A stretch of 64,000 bases of DNA from Pogona vitticeps (taxonomy: Eukaryota; Chordata; Lepidosauria; Squamata; Agamidae), in NCBI RefSeq assembly GCF_051106095.1, contig NC_135785.1, positions 226,417,045 through 226,481,044 of the forward strand, read 5' to 3'. A model generated the notes under the pieces. That model made no database searches and had not been told where the DNA came from. It was given only the letters and a program-made list of their open reading frames with translations. Each line of letters starts with the position of its first letter. The stretch's first letter is position 1. Of the stretch, positions 1 to 12,545 are shown one piece after another. Position numbers and translations under genes: made by a program.

Positions 1-264
1 AGCATGTGGCTTAAGGGCCACTTGCCATCTCCAGAGTCCCAAATGTGTCTCTCCATTACCCCAGGAACCCCCAGCACACACTCACCTAAAATTAGAAAGA
101 AATTGAAAATCATGTTTAAGAAGTCTCCATATGCTGTTTAGGGACTGTGGAGGGGGGGTGTTTGCCATGTTTTGAAGGCTCTAGTACCCTGCTCTCAAAA
201 TGCCCATTAGTCTTGGGATGGAGGGGCTCTAGAGGACATAAAGAGGCTTACGCTGTTAATATAT

Positions 265-366
265 GTTTATTTTTATCACTTGTGTATTGTTAGCCGCCTA
301 GAGTGGTCCTGAGCTGACTAGATAGGCCGGATATAAATTAAATAAATAATAAATAAAATAAATAAA
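265..366 (+). mobile_element. LINE 3' end (CR1/L2-like group)
   Basis: The stretch reads as a LINE 3' end: it contains gagtggtcctgag, then ctagatagg and ggatataaa, and runs into (AAAT)n. The reverse complement of 42,160-42,205 shows the same words in the same order, so these are two copies of one family. Only the last 100 bases are recognisable. The family name is uncertain. Confidence 0.55.
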
Positions 367-1056
367 TTCTGACAGTTAAAACCACACACACTTTTTCTAA
401 TAAAAGATGATGAAAGCAGGGATTGGAAAAACAGATGCTCCCAAGTTCCAGCTCTAATTTTATTTGCATTTATTTGAGAAATTTTTAATGCCACCTATCT
501 CTCCTAGTGACGGCCCAAGCCAGCATATAAAATTTTAAAATCAACAATTAAGTAAAACAAATAGATTAAAATTTAAAACTATGGTACACAAATGTTTACA
601 AACACAATTTATTACTTTTTTTTAACATATAAAAATGCAAAAATTAATTGGCAGACTTTGAATTGGGAAGATGGTGGAGATGGTAATATGAACAGAAAAA
701 TTTGTTGTGCATTTGTTCTGTAATCACCGAGGTAAGGGCACAACCAAAGAGGCATTTGTCCTGCTCCTCACTGACCAATATATTTTTCCAGTGATCAGAT
801 GACAGGGTAGATGCAATATTTTTTTCATGAGTATCAGAAACATTTTGTTCAGTCCTCAGTGCTCCTTTGTTGTTGTTGTTGTTATTGCTGTGTTTCCTGG
901 TTATTTTTATTATTTAATTATATTGTATGAATGGTATTTTTTATACTTCCAGAATATTGCTGATTGTGTCTTGAGAACACAGATTAGAATGTATGCAGTC
1001 AAGTCTGGTGTCGTCTCTTCCTTCCCACCAGTTCGCATTGCCATTAATATAACAAT
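367..1056. other. unassigned intergenic sequence
   Basis: AT-rich sequence. No coding region, RNA gene or repeat family was recognised by eye. Confidence 0.5.
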
Positions 1057-1153
1057 ACATTTCATTTCATTTCATTTCATTTCATTTCATTTCCTTCCTT
1101 CCTTCCTTCCTTCCTTCCTTCCTTCCTTCCTTCCTTCCTTCCTTCCTTCCTTC
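1057..1153. repeat. compound microsatellite (TTTCA)n-(TTCC)n
   Basis: About seven ATTTC units pass directly into about sixteen TTCC units. The shared TTTC/TTCC register suggests one tract grew out of the other. Confidence 0.95.
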
Positions 1154-3261
1154 AATCAACACCAATTAGTAGTGTGATCTGCAGTTTTTCAAATGAGGTT
1201 TCCATAGGTGAGATCACTGTAGCCATCTGGATGACAAACAAATTTGAAGGAGTCGGCAAGGGAGGTAGAAACCTGTGTTTGACAGGTGCTAACAAGGTGT
1301 TAATTGGCAATTTAACCTTTTTAAAACATAGTTTTGCAAAGTGCCTTAGTGATACTCTGTTCCAGCACTGACTTCAAGCTTTTGTTAAATAAAGAAACAA
1401 GGGACACTCATTCAGGGGAACTGACAGATGATGACACTAGGCAGAAAACAGACAAAAGCAATGTCAGTTAGTTGAAGCAAATTTAAACCTCTGCCAGCTG
1501 AACAACAACAAAGACTATGTAATCACCGAGTTTTATTCAAATTCATTTCTGCTCCGTCTGATACAAGTTGTGGTGTCAATGGCCAATGTAGTTATCCTCT
1601 TAGAATGTTTATAAGAACTGCCATGTATTCAGAATTGTCTTGATGATAGGAAGGGTCTTCCTTGGGTCTTATGTATAGTTCCCTTTTTTGGCCAGAGCTG
1701 GGTAGTACTAACACTAACATTTAGAGAAGCTAATGTTTTTGACAACAGTCTCAGAATTTCTCAGCCGGGTATTTGATTACTATGCCAAAAAAGTAACGTT
1801 TCTAAGCTCTGATTAGCATTTAGTGTGCAACCCTTAACCTTTATCAATGTGACATTCCTGTGATACTTTGGACTATGATTCTTACCATCGCCATGCAGTA
1901 TGGCCAGCAGTCAATCACGTGGACATTGCAGTCAAAGGCATTTGTTGGGTACCGGGGGAGAAAGAAAGCTCACAGTGAGCTCAAGCCTTTTCAATTATTC
2001 AAAAACATTTGACTTCTGTTGTCTGCCTATTATTTGGAGGTTGTATTTTATGTAATAGAGAAGGGACCTAAAGGGCTTTAAGACCTAAGGAGACCTAACC
2101 TGAAGTATATGCTGCACCTATTAATTATAATCCAATGCCTCTAACTATTATATAGGATTGGAGGATATGTTGCTATTGCAACTGCAGACAGGATCTCACT
2201 TTGTTTCTACACTGTAATTTCATCTGTCCTTCACAGTATCTTCATTTTTGTATTACATCAATTGCCTTTAGAAACAAATGAGATTCTTTTTAAAAAATCA
2301 CAAATTGAGACTTATTAAGTTCATTGAGGCGTTTATGAGATGCTTTGTTATTCTGTCCCATTCACACACTGCCTGGGGCAGAGGTGATCAGTGGTGGCTG
2401 TGTAGTACCATGATCTTTCAGGCTAGTGCAGTGTTCTTTACAAGGAGATACAGTACATGAAGCATTAGCCACCCAGCTGCTGCCTGAGCCTGCAGGCCTT
2501 GCGTTTGAGCTGTTGCCTTGGCCAGCTACATTAAGGCCCATTGTGTTGTTTGTTAGAGAAGGGAGGCTATAAGGCTGCCAGGAGAGCACATGTTTTATCT
2601 AGGCAGTGCTTTCTCCCTGTTATGTGGCCTAACTGCAGTCTTGCCTGATTTCCTTATGCATAATACTTTTTTCTACATCCTTTCCTTTCAATAGGATGAC
2701 CAAGAATCCTTCCAACTCATAATTCCTTGCCTAGAACCCCATGTACATAAATTGCATAATGCACTTGTTAGTGTCTTGTGCATCAACATGGCTGAGTACT
2801 TCAAGTCAATGCTAGATCCATATTTTCTTATAACAGTTTAAGTGCCTCCTAAAATTTGGCAGAGTGGCCCCAAATGATATATAAGGTTAGACTTGTGATT
2901 TTCAATGTGCCATCACTACCATGGCCTAAGAATAAATTGGTCTTCAAGTCAATGATCCACTCTGATATGTTCCTGCGTGACAGAGTTATTGCTAAGTGGG
3001 AATGACTGGATCATTTTTTTCCTGGTCTGTATCACCTTCATACGTGTTTACCCATAATTCATATTAATCCCATTTTGACATAATTCTGGTTAAAAGAATT
3101 ACGGTTTTTAAAAAAAGTTTTCAGACTACATATTTAGATGCATAGTTAAATGTGTATACGATCTCTCAAAATGCATATGCTCATGCATATATATCTCTCA
3201 AAATACATATTTATGGATATTTGAATCAAATCACTGAATACAATGGAGACCTATGAGTAGC
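1154..3261. other. unassigned intergenic sequence
   Basis: No gene seen. The short frames open here have no recognisable protein features. Around 1,690-1,800 there is a weak resemblance (runs of aagtaac) to sequence at 9,640-9,760 and 48,620-48,720, perhaps an old MITE, but too weak to annotate. Confidence 0.45.
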
Positions 3262-3545
3262 AGGGATGTGGTGGCGCTGCGGGTTAAACTGCTGAAGCCT
3301 CTGTGCTGCAGCGTCAGAAGACCCGCAATCGTAAGATCGAATCCACGCAATGCAATGATCCCCCATCGCTTGTTCCAACTACCGCCAACCTAGCGGTTCG
3401 AAAGCATGCAAAATGCAAAAATGCGAGTGGATAAATAGGTACCACCTCAGTGGGAAGGTAAATGGTGTTCCGTGTCTAGTGGCCATGGAGGATTGTCTGC
3501 GGACAAACGCTAGCTCTATGGGTTGGAATTTCTGCATCCACCATA
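3262..3545 (+). mobile_element. tRNA-derived SINE (squamate type)
   Basis: The head gtggcgctgcgggttaaac is a Pol III A-box region and aagatcgaatcca is the B box. The body that follows (gataaataggtacc, then gtgttccgtgtctag, then cggacaaacgctagctctatgg) is the body of a common squamate tRNA-derived SINE. The expected tail with a cleaner 3' terminus is not visible, so the copy is old or 3'-truncated. Confidence 0.8.
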
Positions 3546-5292
3546 TATTCAGACCGATGTGAATAACACTTTTGAGGGAGAAAATATAGAAGAAATCCAT
3601 TTTGCCTTCCAGCCTAATAAACACTTCTGTTTTAACAATAAGCCTGTTCTAAATTATGGCAGTTGAACTAACAGAGGGAGTCAACAGCTTTCCTCAGACT
3701 GAGGGTTTAAAAATCCTGAGGCCAGTAGTAACTGTTTCTCCTCCCTTTTCCAAGATGCTTGCCTTATATTGTACCACAGTTTGCACCACTTTCTCCTGCC
3801 TCAGTGAGAAATTATTAACATCTATTGTATGTTTCTCTTTGTATTTGTGTTTAACTCTTTAGGTACTGATTTATTTATTATTATGTATCTTTGGTGTTCT
3901 GGAATGGGTGGGACACAGAGCAGCTCACAGATGTATGAGTTCTTCTGAACAGAACTGTGTGTAAAGATGTTGTCACACTCATAAAGGTGAGTATGTGACA
4001 AGTCTAAAGATGTTAATGAGCCTGGTTTAAAAGTGTAGCCTGAATTACATAAGAGAAATGTAACTCTTCATTATAATGGGTCTATCCAAAAGTGTGGTTG
4101 CATCAGCAGAATTAACTGTTTGTGGTACATAAAATTTCTCCTTTATCTTGCAGCCATGTATCTACCTCTCAAAGCTATACAGGTAGAGTACTATAGGAAG
4201 AAGCAATGGTAGGAAAACTTTGCTTGGGAGTAAGGGATGGGAGTAAGAAATAACTGGGCTATGAGTAAGAGATTTGAATTAGAAAGAGTGGGGGAGCTGA
4301 AGAGGCTGGAGCGACTGTTGGCACTTAAACTGCTAAGGCCCTTGTTAATTTGACCTAGGTATAATTCCTATTTGTTTGTGTTGGAGGGGTGAATCCACAG
4401 AGTGAATTCATGTGTATGCAGCTGAATTGATATTTTATTCTAGGGTTTTGAAGATTCTGCATGTGGGGCTGATTCTTTGTGCAATGGATGCCCAATCCAC
4501 CTGAGGAAGATATCTTTGGTTTTTTTGTCTGAATTTTAATTTTTTTAAAAAGACACTTGAACTTTGCAATTCAACAAGCACCTTCTGTATTTGTGCTGCT
4601 GCCTAGGATCTGTAAGCAAATTGTAGCATTTTCTTGTTATAATTGCACAAATTGTAGAATTTTGTTATATTTGCTCATGTTATCTGTTACATAACTCTAA
4701 ATAAAAAGAGAGTCATTTTGTGAAATTGTGTTTGCAGGTTCATCAATAGATATACAGTATAAGTAAACAAATAGCCCTTTGGAACTTAAAAGTGTTACAT
4801 CAAGAGATACAGAAATTCACAGTGTGTTCTATATCTAGAAACAAGGAAAAATTCTAATATGAAAAACCATTTTTCAGAGAAATCTACTGGTGGGAGCAGA
4901 AGAATAAAAACTAAGAATAGAAACTGTATAGTTTTTGTATGCAATTGATTTCAGCTGAACATGTTTTAAATAAACATGCTTACCCAAGGGGAATATTCAG
5001 TAATACAAAGAGAATTATCTATTTCCCACTTAGAAACTGTTCCCCTCCCCCCCTTTACCTATGCTTTAAGCCAGTCTTCCACTGCAAGGCTCTGGTCTAA
5101 TGACTTTAGGTATTTTGCACATTTCATTTACAGGAAAATTGGTAGCATATGAGGGGAAAAACTTGTTCCTCCCATATTAGCAAGTGTCATGTGCGAGATA
5201 TCCCTGGATACAAAGTCTTGCGAGGGGGGGCAGGATCAAGACCACAAACAGACAAGAGGGGTAAAATATTTGCTGCCAACGTTGCATTTGAC
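3546..5292. other. unassigned intergenic sequence
   Basis: No gene or repeat family recognised. Sequence is AT-rich with many short poly-A and poly-T runs. Confidence 0.45.
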
Positions 5293-5543
5293 TATTTATT
5301 TATTTATTTATTTATTGGACTTATATACCGCCCCATAGCGCTACAAGCACTCTCCGAGCGGTTTACAATTTTTAATTATACAGGCTACACATTGCCCCCC
5401 CAGCAAGCTGGGTACTCATTTTACCGACCTCGGAAGGATGGAAGGCTGAGTCAACCTTGAGCCGGCTACCTGGGATTTGAACCCCAGGTCGTGAGCACAG
5501 TTTTAGCTGCAGTACAGCGTTTTAACCACTGTGCCACGAGGCC
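5293..5543 (-). mobile_element. ACA_SINE2/Squam1-like tRNA-derived SINE, minus strand
   Basis: Read on the minus strand it begins ggcctcgtggcacagtgg (A box) and has ggggttcaaatccca (B box). It continues with the ggctcaaggttgactcagcc and gaggtcggtaaaatgagt body and ends in a short (AAAT)n tail. It is nearly identical, in opposite orientation, to 7,966-8,218. The resemblance to the Anolis ACA_SINE2 body is from memory. It is not a tRNA gene: the sequence after the B box does not close an acceptor stem. Confidence 0.9.
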
Positions 5544-6750
5544 AACTACCAACTCCCACAAATTTAGTGGTAAAATCCTTAAAAAGTAGACCTTTTTAAA
5601 ACTTCTTTTTAAAAGGAACAACCACAGCATTATATTATATAGGCTTTGATCCAGCACTAATATTTCAAAATCCAGAGTAGCACTTGCTGAGCATGATAAC
5701 GATGTTCCTTTTAACATTTCGTTTCCTGTGAATAGGGGAGGGTGAACATAGCAGTCCTAGACTGAGGCAATAAGGAAATTAAAAGACAAGTAAAGGCACA
5801 TCAAATAAAGTTGCCTGAAATTACTGAAGAGTGACAAGTGTCCCCACCTCCCCACCCCTTTTGTGTAAACTGGGCAGAATAATCATTGCCATCCATTGTC
5901 AGAAAGAGCTTTTACAGCAAACTTTCCTCCTTATTCAAACAGCACAGATCGGAGAAGAAGGTCTACTGAATGTCAATAGTCCAATCGCTGCTTATGACTG
6001 ACACACAGCCACGTTCCACATAGCAGTTGGTACAGCAGCGTATGCACTAGATGGATGTGGGTGGTGGAGGAGATGGAGACAGATTGGCTAAAGCAATACC
6101 AATCAAGTATCTGTCTATACCTCTGATTCCAACCATAGTGTAATTCTATATCTGTAGCATAGGGGCATAACAAATCTCTGTAACCAAGTTGACATACTGG
6201 ACAGAGCTGCTGCAAGAGAGTGAAAATGGCTAATCACATTGTACTCTCTAACCACAGGACTCCCATCACATTTCCAGGTGCTCCTAGGCACCTCTTGGTA
6301 GTTTTTCTCTGTCATGTACACTGACACAGTACACATTTCTTAACTTCATAGCACATCCTCCATGCATTGTATAATGTGACAAGATGTGTGGCCCCTTTAA
6401 TAACGTTTTACTTTACATTCATATTTGGACCACACTGATGCACATTTGGATGGTAGTATTCATGTAAGGACAGTGCAAATATTATTAAGATAGCAACCAG
6501 ACAAATCTGGCCATGGAGGCAGAGAATGGGATATAAATCTCCAGTATACCATTTCTGTATTACACCCAGTTCACAGATTCCTGTGCTAATCATGTTACTC
6601 ATTACAACCATTCACACTTGTTGAAATATATCCCTGACAATTGCTTTATATTTGGGTGAGAAATGATTAACTGATGTCAGCTTCTGGGATTTTCCTTTGT
6701 GTGGTGTCACTTAGTGAATGGTAGTGAACACAAGAGGGTATCCTATAGAC
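5544..6750. other. unassigned intergenic sequence
   Basis: No gene or repeat family recognised. Confidence 0.45.
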
Positions 6751-7163
6751 CAGCGGTCCCCAATCATTTGGAGCCCGCGAACTGGCTGAGCCTCTGAGGA
6801 AGTCGAGGCCCCCCATGCTTGTGTGGGTGCTCACGGGCTCTTGGGCGCATGCACGAAGCAGTGGGGGAGCGCACACCCTCCCACCAGCGCCAGCACTCCC
6901 TACCCCTTCACGTATGCACAGGAACACCTGCATGCCCAACTTCCCGCGCGCCCTGCCATCCCTTCACTCAGGTGCTCAGGGCCTCAGGCACATGTGTGAA
7001 GGGGTGGGGAGCGCTCATGCTGGTGCTAGCATGTGTGCACATGCGCAAAGTAGCTGTGGGGAAGGGAATGCGTGTGGGGGGGCGGGAGGTCTTTCTCTGC
7101 GGACCGGTCCAACTCAGGCCACGGACTGGCACCGGGCTGCAGACCGGGGGTTGACGACCTCTG
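6751..7163. mobile_element. GC-rich non-autonomous hAT-type element
   Basis: The left end cagcggtccccaa and right end gggggttgacgacctctg are imperfect inverted repeats of the cagcggtccccaac type known from hAT-Charlie elements. The flanks are ctatagac on the left and ctataggc on the right, a 7/8 match to an 8-bp target duplication. The interior is far richer in G+C than the surroundings. That explains the long but meaningless open frames here, including one of 169 codons. Confidence 0.75.
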
Positions 7164-7429
7164 CTATAGGCCTTATTGATCACTGCCATTGGTGTTTTCA
7201 GTATTCACAGGCTGCCCTATTCACAGACTGCCCTTTGCCACATAAAGTTTGGCATCCTTTTTCCTGCTGGCAGATGTGGGTACAATATTATGCAGCAATA
7301 TTGGGCCATTTACTGGCCTTTTGAATTGTGGGTACAGAAGCACATTATGCCACATTCATAAACCAGAAGTTATTCTGAAGAACTGAATCTTAAATAAGTT
7401 GAGCTACATCCCAGAAAGGTGTTCCATTT

Positions 7430-7880
7430 ATTTAAGATTCATTTTTGTTTTTTAAATTTTATTAATTTTATGTACAGAAACAATAACAAACGGGGGAAGG
7501 GAAGATCTAAGAAATATCTAAATATGCAGTGCTTCTCCTCAATGGGACCATCTGGGAATAGCAACTATCAACCCTTATGGAGCCCGATTTCTCTTCCAGA
7601 ATTGTATTGACTCTTGTGAAGGACTTTCCCCTTTATTAACACAGAATTGATGGATTCTCTCCATATATCTATATATTTATTGTTGTCTGTTACTCCTCTC
7701 TTAACTTTTATATTATCTGTAAGCTTATCATTAATCACTATATCCAAAACTTCGCTATACCAATCACTGAATTGGAAATTATAATGTATGCTGTTTTCTA
7801 ATTCCAGGCAGTAATCAATCTTGCTGCTGTTAACAAGTTGGAATGTAATTCTATATTTGTCCAATTACTTTCCTCTTTTT
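7430..7880 (-). mobile_element. L1-like LINE 3' fragment, minus strand
   Basis: On the minus strand a 98-codon frame reads MDKYRITFQLVNSSKIDYCLE and later DWYSEVLDIVINDKLT. This resembles the extreme C-terminus of squamate L1 ORF2 as I remember it. It is followed by an A/T-rich 3' stretch like those at 18,790 and 32,950. The assignment rests on weak protein similarity. Confidence 0.5.
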
Positions 7881-7965
7881 CAAATATTGTTAAAACATAA
7901 TTGATTTAATCGTAATGTGAACAACGGATGGCCACCCTGCTCTGAATCAGCATGAATCAGATTGA

Positions 7966-8218
7966 GCCTCGTGGCGCAGTGGTTAAAATGCTGTACTGCA
8001 AGCTAAAACTGTGCTCACGACCTGGGGTTCAAATCCCAGGTAGCCGGCTCAAGGTTGACTCAGCCTTCCATCCTTCCGAGGTCGGTAAAATGAGTACCCA
8101 GCTTGCTGGGGGGGCAATGTGTAGCCTGTATAATTAAAAATTGTAAACCGCCCGGAGAGTGCTTGTAGCGCTATGGGGCAGTATATAAGTCCAATAAATA
8201 AATAAATAATAAATAAAT
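7966..8218 (+). mobile_element. ACA_SINE2/Squam1-like tRNA-derived SINE
   Basis: Same family as 5,293-5,543 but in forward orientation. The A box is gtggcgcagtggttaaa, the B box is ggggttcaaatccc, and the body has cggtaaaatgagtacccagc. It ends ggcagtatataagtccaa plus an (AAAT)n tail. High similarity between the two copies suggests fairly recent activity. Confidence 0.92.
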
Positions 8219-8554
8219 GTGTACCCTTGAAGATGCCCAATAGCTTCACATTGTGTGATGTGACTCACAAAAGAAAGGAAAAAGGGGGGGAAAGAAATGA
8301 GGGAAAGGGAAATGCAAGGCTACAAGGAAGGCACAAAGGGGAAAGTGTTACACATTTCCTTTCACCACCATAACCTTACTGTTTCGTCCCCTGAGAGGAC
8401 ACAGTTTAGCTTGTAGGGGCTACAGTGTGAAAGTCATCACTGAATTCAACCTCAGTGCCAAATATAGGTTTCTCAGGGTGGGAGGACAAAAAACCATGGT
8501 GTGGGTTTTGGCATACCAAAAATGTGGGAAATGTTACATCAAGATATATTAAAC

Positions 8555-8690
8555 CACTGGTTCTTAACCTTGGGTTACTTAGGAGTTTTGGACTGCGACT
8601 CCCAGAAGCCTTCACCACCAGCTGTCCGGACTGGGGTTTGTGGGAGTTGCAGTTCAAAAGCATCCGAGTAATAAAGGTTAAGAACCACTG
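8555..8690. mobile_element. hAT MITE (cactggttcttaacc family)
   Basis: Ends are cactggttcttaacc and ggttaagaaccactg, inverted repeats that continue inward through gggactgcgactcccag-type arms. Flanks tattaaac and cattaaat are an approximate 8-bp duplication. It is the same family as 44,414-44,551. It has no coding capacity. Confidence 0.85.
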
Positions 8691-9517
8691 CATTAAATGA
8701 TGTAGTAGGCCTAAGGAACAAAAACAAATAATTTACATAAAATAGGAGTACTGCTGTTACAAACATCCAAAGTACAAGGATACCAAGCAAGATAAGGGAA
8801 GTATTATTGGATGTAAAAATAAAACCATTTCTTTCATACAGCTGACATAGTTTGCCTTGACATATAGTGTGGAAGACACAGACCCCTGTTAACGGTCGTC
8901 ATACTGTATCGGGATAATTTTATCTGTATCAAAAGCTACCTATTCTGTATGCCTTTATTTATCTAATATTTATCATTTGCATTTTCCTGCAACTGGGCCT
9001 TAAAGTGGCTCATGGTTTCAAATAAACTCAGTACATTTCCAAATAATTACATAATAAAATGTGTGTTCCTCCATTCTCTCTCCCTCTTTCCTTTTCTTTT
9101 GCTGTAGTTCTGGGGCTCATCCAAATTAGGAATCATTTTTTTATCATGCACTTTCTACAGTAACTGCTGTAATTCAATAAAATACCTGTGCTGGGGCAGG
9201 ATTACGTTTGCTCTTCCCCTGAAATGTATCATTTGATGTGGGGCAAACTGCAGATGTCCTACTGAAAGCATGTATGTGTTGGAAATGTAGAACAGGGGAA
9301 AAATAATTAAAGCAATGCATTTGAATCCATGACAGCAAATCGACATTTTGTGCCACAAAAAGTGATCAAACAATCTGCTACCGCTGGTCACCTGAATATA
9401 AGTTGAACTATCCTGAAGGTCATTTATTCTGAGATACGTTGGCATAAGGGTCCAGTGCATAGACCCCTGGCTGACTGCAAAAGTGTGGTAAGTCACAGGC
9501 TGAAATCCAGTAAATCC
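8691..9517. other. unassigned intergenic sequence
   Basis: No gene or repeat family recognised. Confidence 0.45.
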
Positions 9518-9600
9518 TAACTAGAGAAGGGCAACTGAATCAGTGGAACCTACGCAAGAGCTGTCTTAATCAAATCCCCACTGGTTCAACAGTAGCACTG
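9518..9600. mobile_element. small MITE, aactagag...ccccact family
   Basis: It begins aactagagaaggg, contains aatcagtggaacctac and ends in aatcaaatccccactggttcaa. The same order of words, about 85-90 bp long, is seen at 32,544-32,631, where both terminal repeats are preserved. The right end is decayed here. Confidence 0.55.
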
Positions 9601-9977
9601 AAAAAAGAAATATCACCCCAACATTACCAGGAGAAGTGTGTTTTAAATCATAGTCCAATGTTTTGCAGAATTGTTAAAAGAAAAAGAAACCAAAAATATT
9701 TGTTACTTTTAAAAAACAGAAAAGCAACTTGTTACTTTTCGCAACGGTCATGCCTCAATGTGGGATATTTTACTTCTCCATAGGCATGTTTTCTTGCAGA
9801 ATATGTTTTGCAGAATCAACACAGAACCTGACCTATAATGAAGACATTCTGAGGGTGCTGTCACGTGAATAATTTTAAATAATACCGCAAAGTGTATCCA
9901 CTCACCCTATACAGGCTAAAAGAGAGTTCTAATGCTTTGTGATAATGTTTTTAACAACTAAAGAAACAGGCTGGACT

Positions 9978-9996
9978 AAGTAACTAAGTAACTAAG

Positions 9997-10032
<36 letters not shown>

Positions 10033-10033
10033 A
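9978..10033. repeat. compound simple repeat (AAGTAACT)n-(AACT)n-(TA)n
   Basis: Tandem taagtaac units pass into aact units and then about ten TA dinucleotides. Confidence 0.9.
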
Positions 10034-11208
10034 AATTAAAATGCCTCACCAAATATACAGCATTTTGTGACTTGGTACTTTTTTTTTGTTCCATCCAATG
10101 TTTTTTGGTGATGTAGAGAAACAAAAGGGATTTGTCAATATGTTTGATCTAATGGTATGGGGAAGAGATTGAAATTCTCATGTGTACATGAAACTCTGAC
10201 CCTGTCTCTAATCACAGCTCTAACCCTCAACACATTACGATTCTCACTGGTTGAAAACATTCCCCAAAACTCACTCACAACAAGCTATTTTCAGCTTCAC
10301 ACACAAATTGTAACTGAAAAACTAAGTGAAGAATTATTTTTTGTCTAGGAATGATAACTGTAATTCACTACTTTTTCACCAGTTATGGGTATTATCTCTC
10401 CCTCACACGGCAGAATTTTGTGCTGAAGGGAGAAGAGTCAGAGTTTTGAAGGGTAAGGAGCTGCTGGTGTCTTGTGTATGATCAGGTATGTTTTAACCAG
10501 CATGGCACCACAAGGAATCCACGTGTCACTTGATCGATCTAGAACATGTTGAAAAACAGCTCCCTTATCCACACTGCCATCCTTCCCACTTCACAGCATA
10601 AATTTCACATACTCTGACCCTGTCAACTTGATTGATTCCTGACATGCTGGACGATGACAATGACTTAGCTATAAATCGAATCTCTCTGGAATTTTGTTAT
10701 CTTTACCTCCTCTTTATTTTGCCATGTCTTCTAGCAATCTCACTGGAATGTGTGTTCCTGTTAATGGTGGGGAAGCAATGCCAAAGTAGTTTCATTTTTA
10801 TTCAGAGGTGACTGGTAGCCCTTCCTTTTCCTTGAAATTTCTTATAATGTCCCCACTTCATAATAAAAGACCATCTTGCATTCATTCTAGTATGTGATGT
10901 CACAAATCTGTGGGCTTAAAAAGGTGCAGTTGAGAGATGAGATACATATATTCCTGAAAATATTCAGGTGTTCATCTACAGAACTGATTTGAAAATTTGT
11001 GGAAAGACCAAAACTTTTCTTGATATTTTATTATTTAAAGACCTTTTTATCTAGGCAGGCCTCTGGCAATTAATAGACGTCTAACTGAGTTTTAACTGAT
11101 ATGCAGACCCTTCCTTTTTTGGTAAATTATTATTTTTAATTGTTTCTTAATAATATTATGAGTGGATTCCTGGTCGACAACTCTACATGCAGCAATTATT
11201 TTAGCAGG
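10034..11208. other. unassigned intergenic sequence
   Basis: No gene seen. A 63-codon frame near 10,157 has no recognisable features. Confidence 0.45.
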
Positions 11209-11349
11209 AGTGGCAAATTACCACTGATTAAATTCCTATGGCAATTTTGGGGTGCACATAACTTCATCACATTGTGTATAAGCTGTGTGCACCTTGAAAT
11301 TACCTTCAATCAGGTGTGATTTGCCTTTAATCAGTAGTGACTTGCCACT
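11209..11349. mobile_element. foldback (inverted-repeat) element, superfamily unknown
   Basis: The left arm starts agtggcaaattaccactgat and the right arm, reverse-complemented, starts agtggcaagtcactactgat. The arms run inward to gggtgcaca and its complement tgtgcacc. No target duplication was found, so the ends are approximate. No coding capacity. Confidence 0.6.
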
Positions 11350-11784
11350 GATTATATTACTCCCATTGCCTGTGTGGAGCCATACAACAAGTTTTCAACC
11401 ACTGAGTTTAATTCTATTTTATCGGTAACTCTCTATTTAAAGTCTAATGTTGTTGTATTTTTAACTCATAATAAGCCATCTTGGATCTCAGTTCTGTGAG
11501 AAAGGCAGCATATAAGTTTTTAAGCCATTGTCATAGAACTAATATACTGTATGTGAAGATAGCAAAATAGTATCAGAGAAATTTCTGGCGTCTCCAAGCA
11601 TTCATTAATCTTTTCACATTGGTGTTACATCTGAAGCAATGTATGTTGTTCTAAACTAGGATAAACATACTTTCAGATATTGATTACATAAAATAAAATA
11701 CTTATTTTTATATTGAATTTCAATGTCATTGTGTTAATTATTCTGGTACTGAATTTTCAAACAGACAGAACTGTACATAAATCA
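11350..11784. other. unassigned, with possible LINE 3' remnant
   Basis: At 11,470-11,520 the words aagccatcttggatc and gagaaaggcagcatataag resemble the end of a CR1/L2-type LINE 3' UTR on the plus strand. Nothing else was recognised. Confidence 0.4.
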
Positions 11785-12545
11785 TTGCCCTCCCAACCCC
11801 GGAATAAAACGCGGGACAGTGATATGGGTTAAATATGGGCCACACTTTATTAATATACATTCATATTCAAAATTGCCATTCAGAAGGAGGGGGCCTGCTG
11901 TAGTGCGGAAACAGTTAAATGACGTGAGTATCTAAATACTCTTAGATCAATGAAAGGGCAAGTCCCCGCCCCCCCAGGCTCCAGCGATCTTAAGGATAGC
12001 AGGAACCTGGCTGGCCGCTAACAAACACCCCCAGACCTTGATCCCCCTTTATTCAAGGATTGTTAGTCTGGAAGTGGCCCAGCGCATCTTCCCGCCACAG
12101 GCACTGTAATCACACAATCCACAATGCCAGGCAGTCGGATGTACTGTTGGCCTACTTCAAATTACAGCGGGACCCACCGTAAATACCTGTTTTTTCCGCA
12201 CTACCCAGCAGTGTGACCAAAGTTTTAATCCACCAAATTGCCACGACCCTCTTCTAGTGTGGGATAGGCAAAAATCTCCCCATCCACAGGCCAATCAGGA
12301 TGAAGGCCAAAATTCCTATCTGGCCCCATACCAGCGACCAGAATAACTCACACTAGCAATAGTGGAGGGTGGGTGGGTGCCCGAAAAGAAGAGAGTGTTC
12401 CGGAGAGGAAAGCCTCTTTAAATACCCTGGCTTTCCCCTCCCCTCACATGAGACTAATCCGTCTCGCAATATTCCGGGTGGAAGGCAAGGCCAGCTTTGC
12501 TGTTCGAGGTCCAGGGACCCTCCAGCGGCTGGATCATTGTACCTT
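11785..12545 (-). mobile_element. isolated terminal repeat of a Ngaro-type retroelement, minus strand
   Basis: Read on the minus strand it ends with ttaataaagtgtggccc, then cgttttattccgg and gttgggagggcaa. The same 3' signature is found at 55,990-56,074, directly behind a tyrosine recombinase and hydrolase region, and at 57,695-57,777. Its inner words gtgagttattctggtcgctgg and gggtagtgcgga match the 57.0-57.8 kb copy. No internal region adjoins it, so this is a lone terminal repeat. Treated as a fossil. The left limit near 12,545 is approximate. Confidence 0.65.

Noticed and set aside
5293-5543. tRNA gene (good A and B boxes)
   Set aside because: The acceptor stem does not close, and the body matches a SINE present elsewhere in the window.
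6815-7324. 169-codon open frame
   Set aside because: It lies mostly inside a GC-rich hAT-type element, with competing frames on both strands and no domain.
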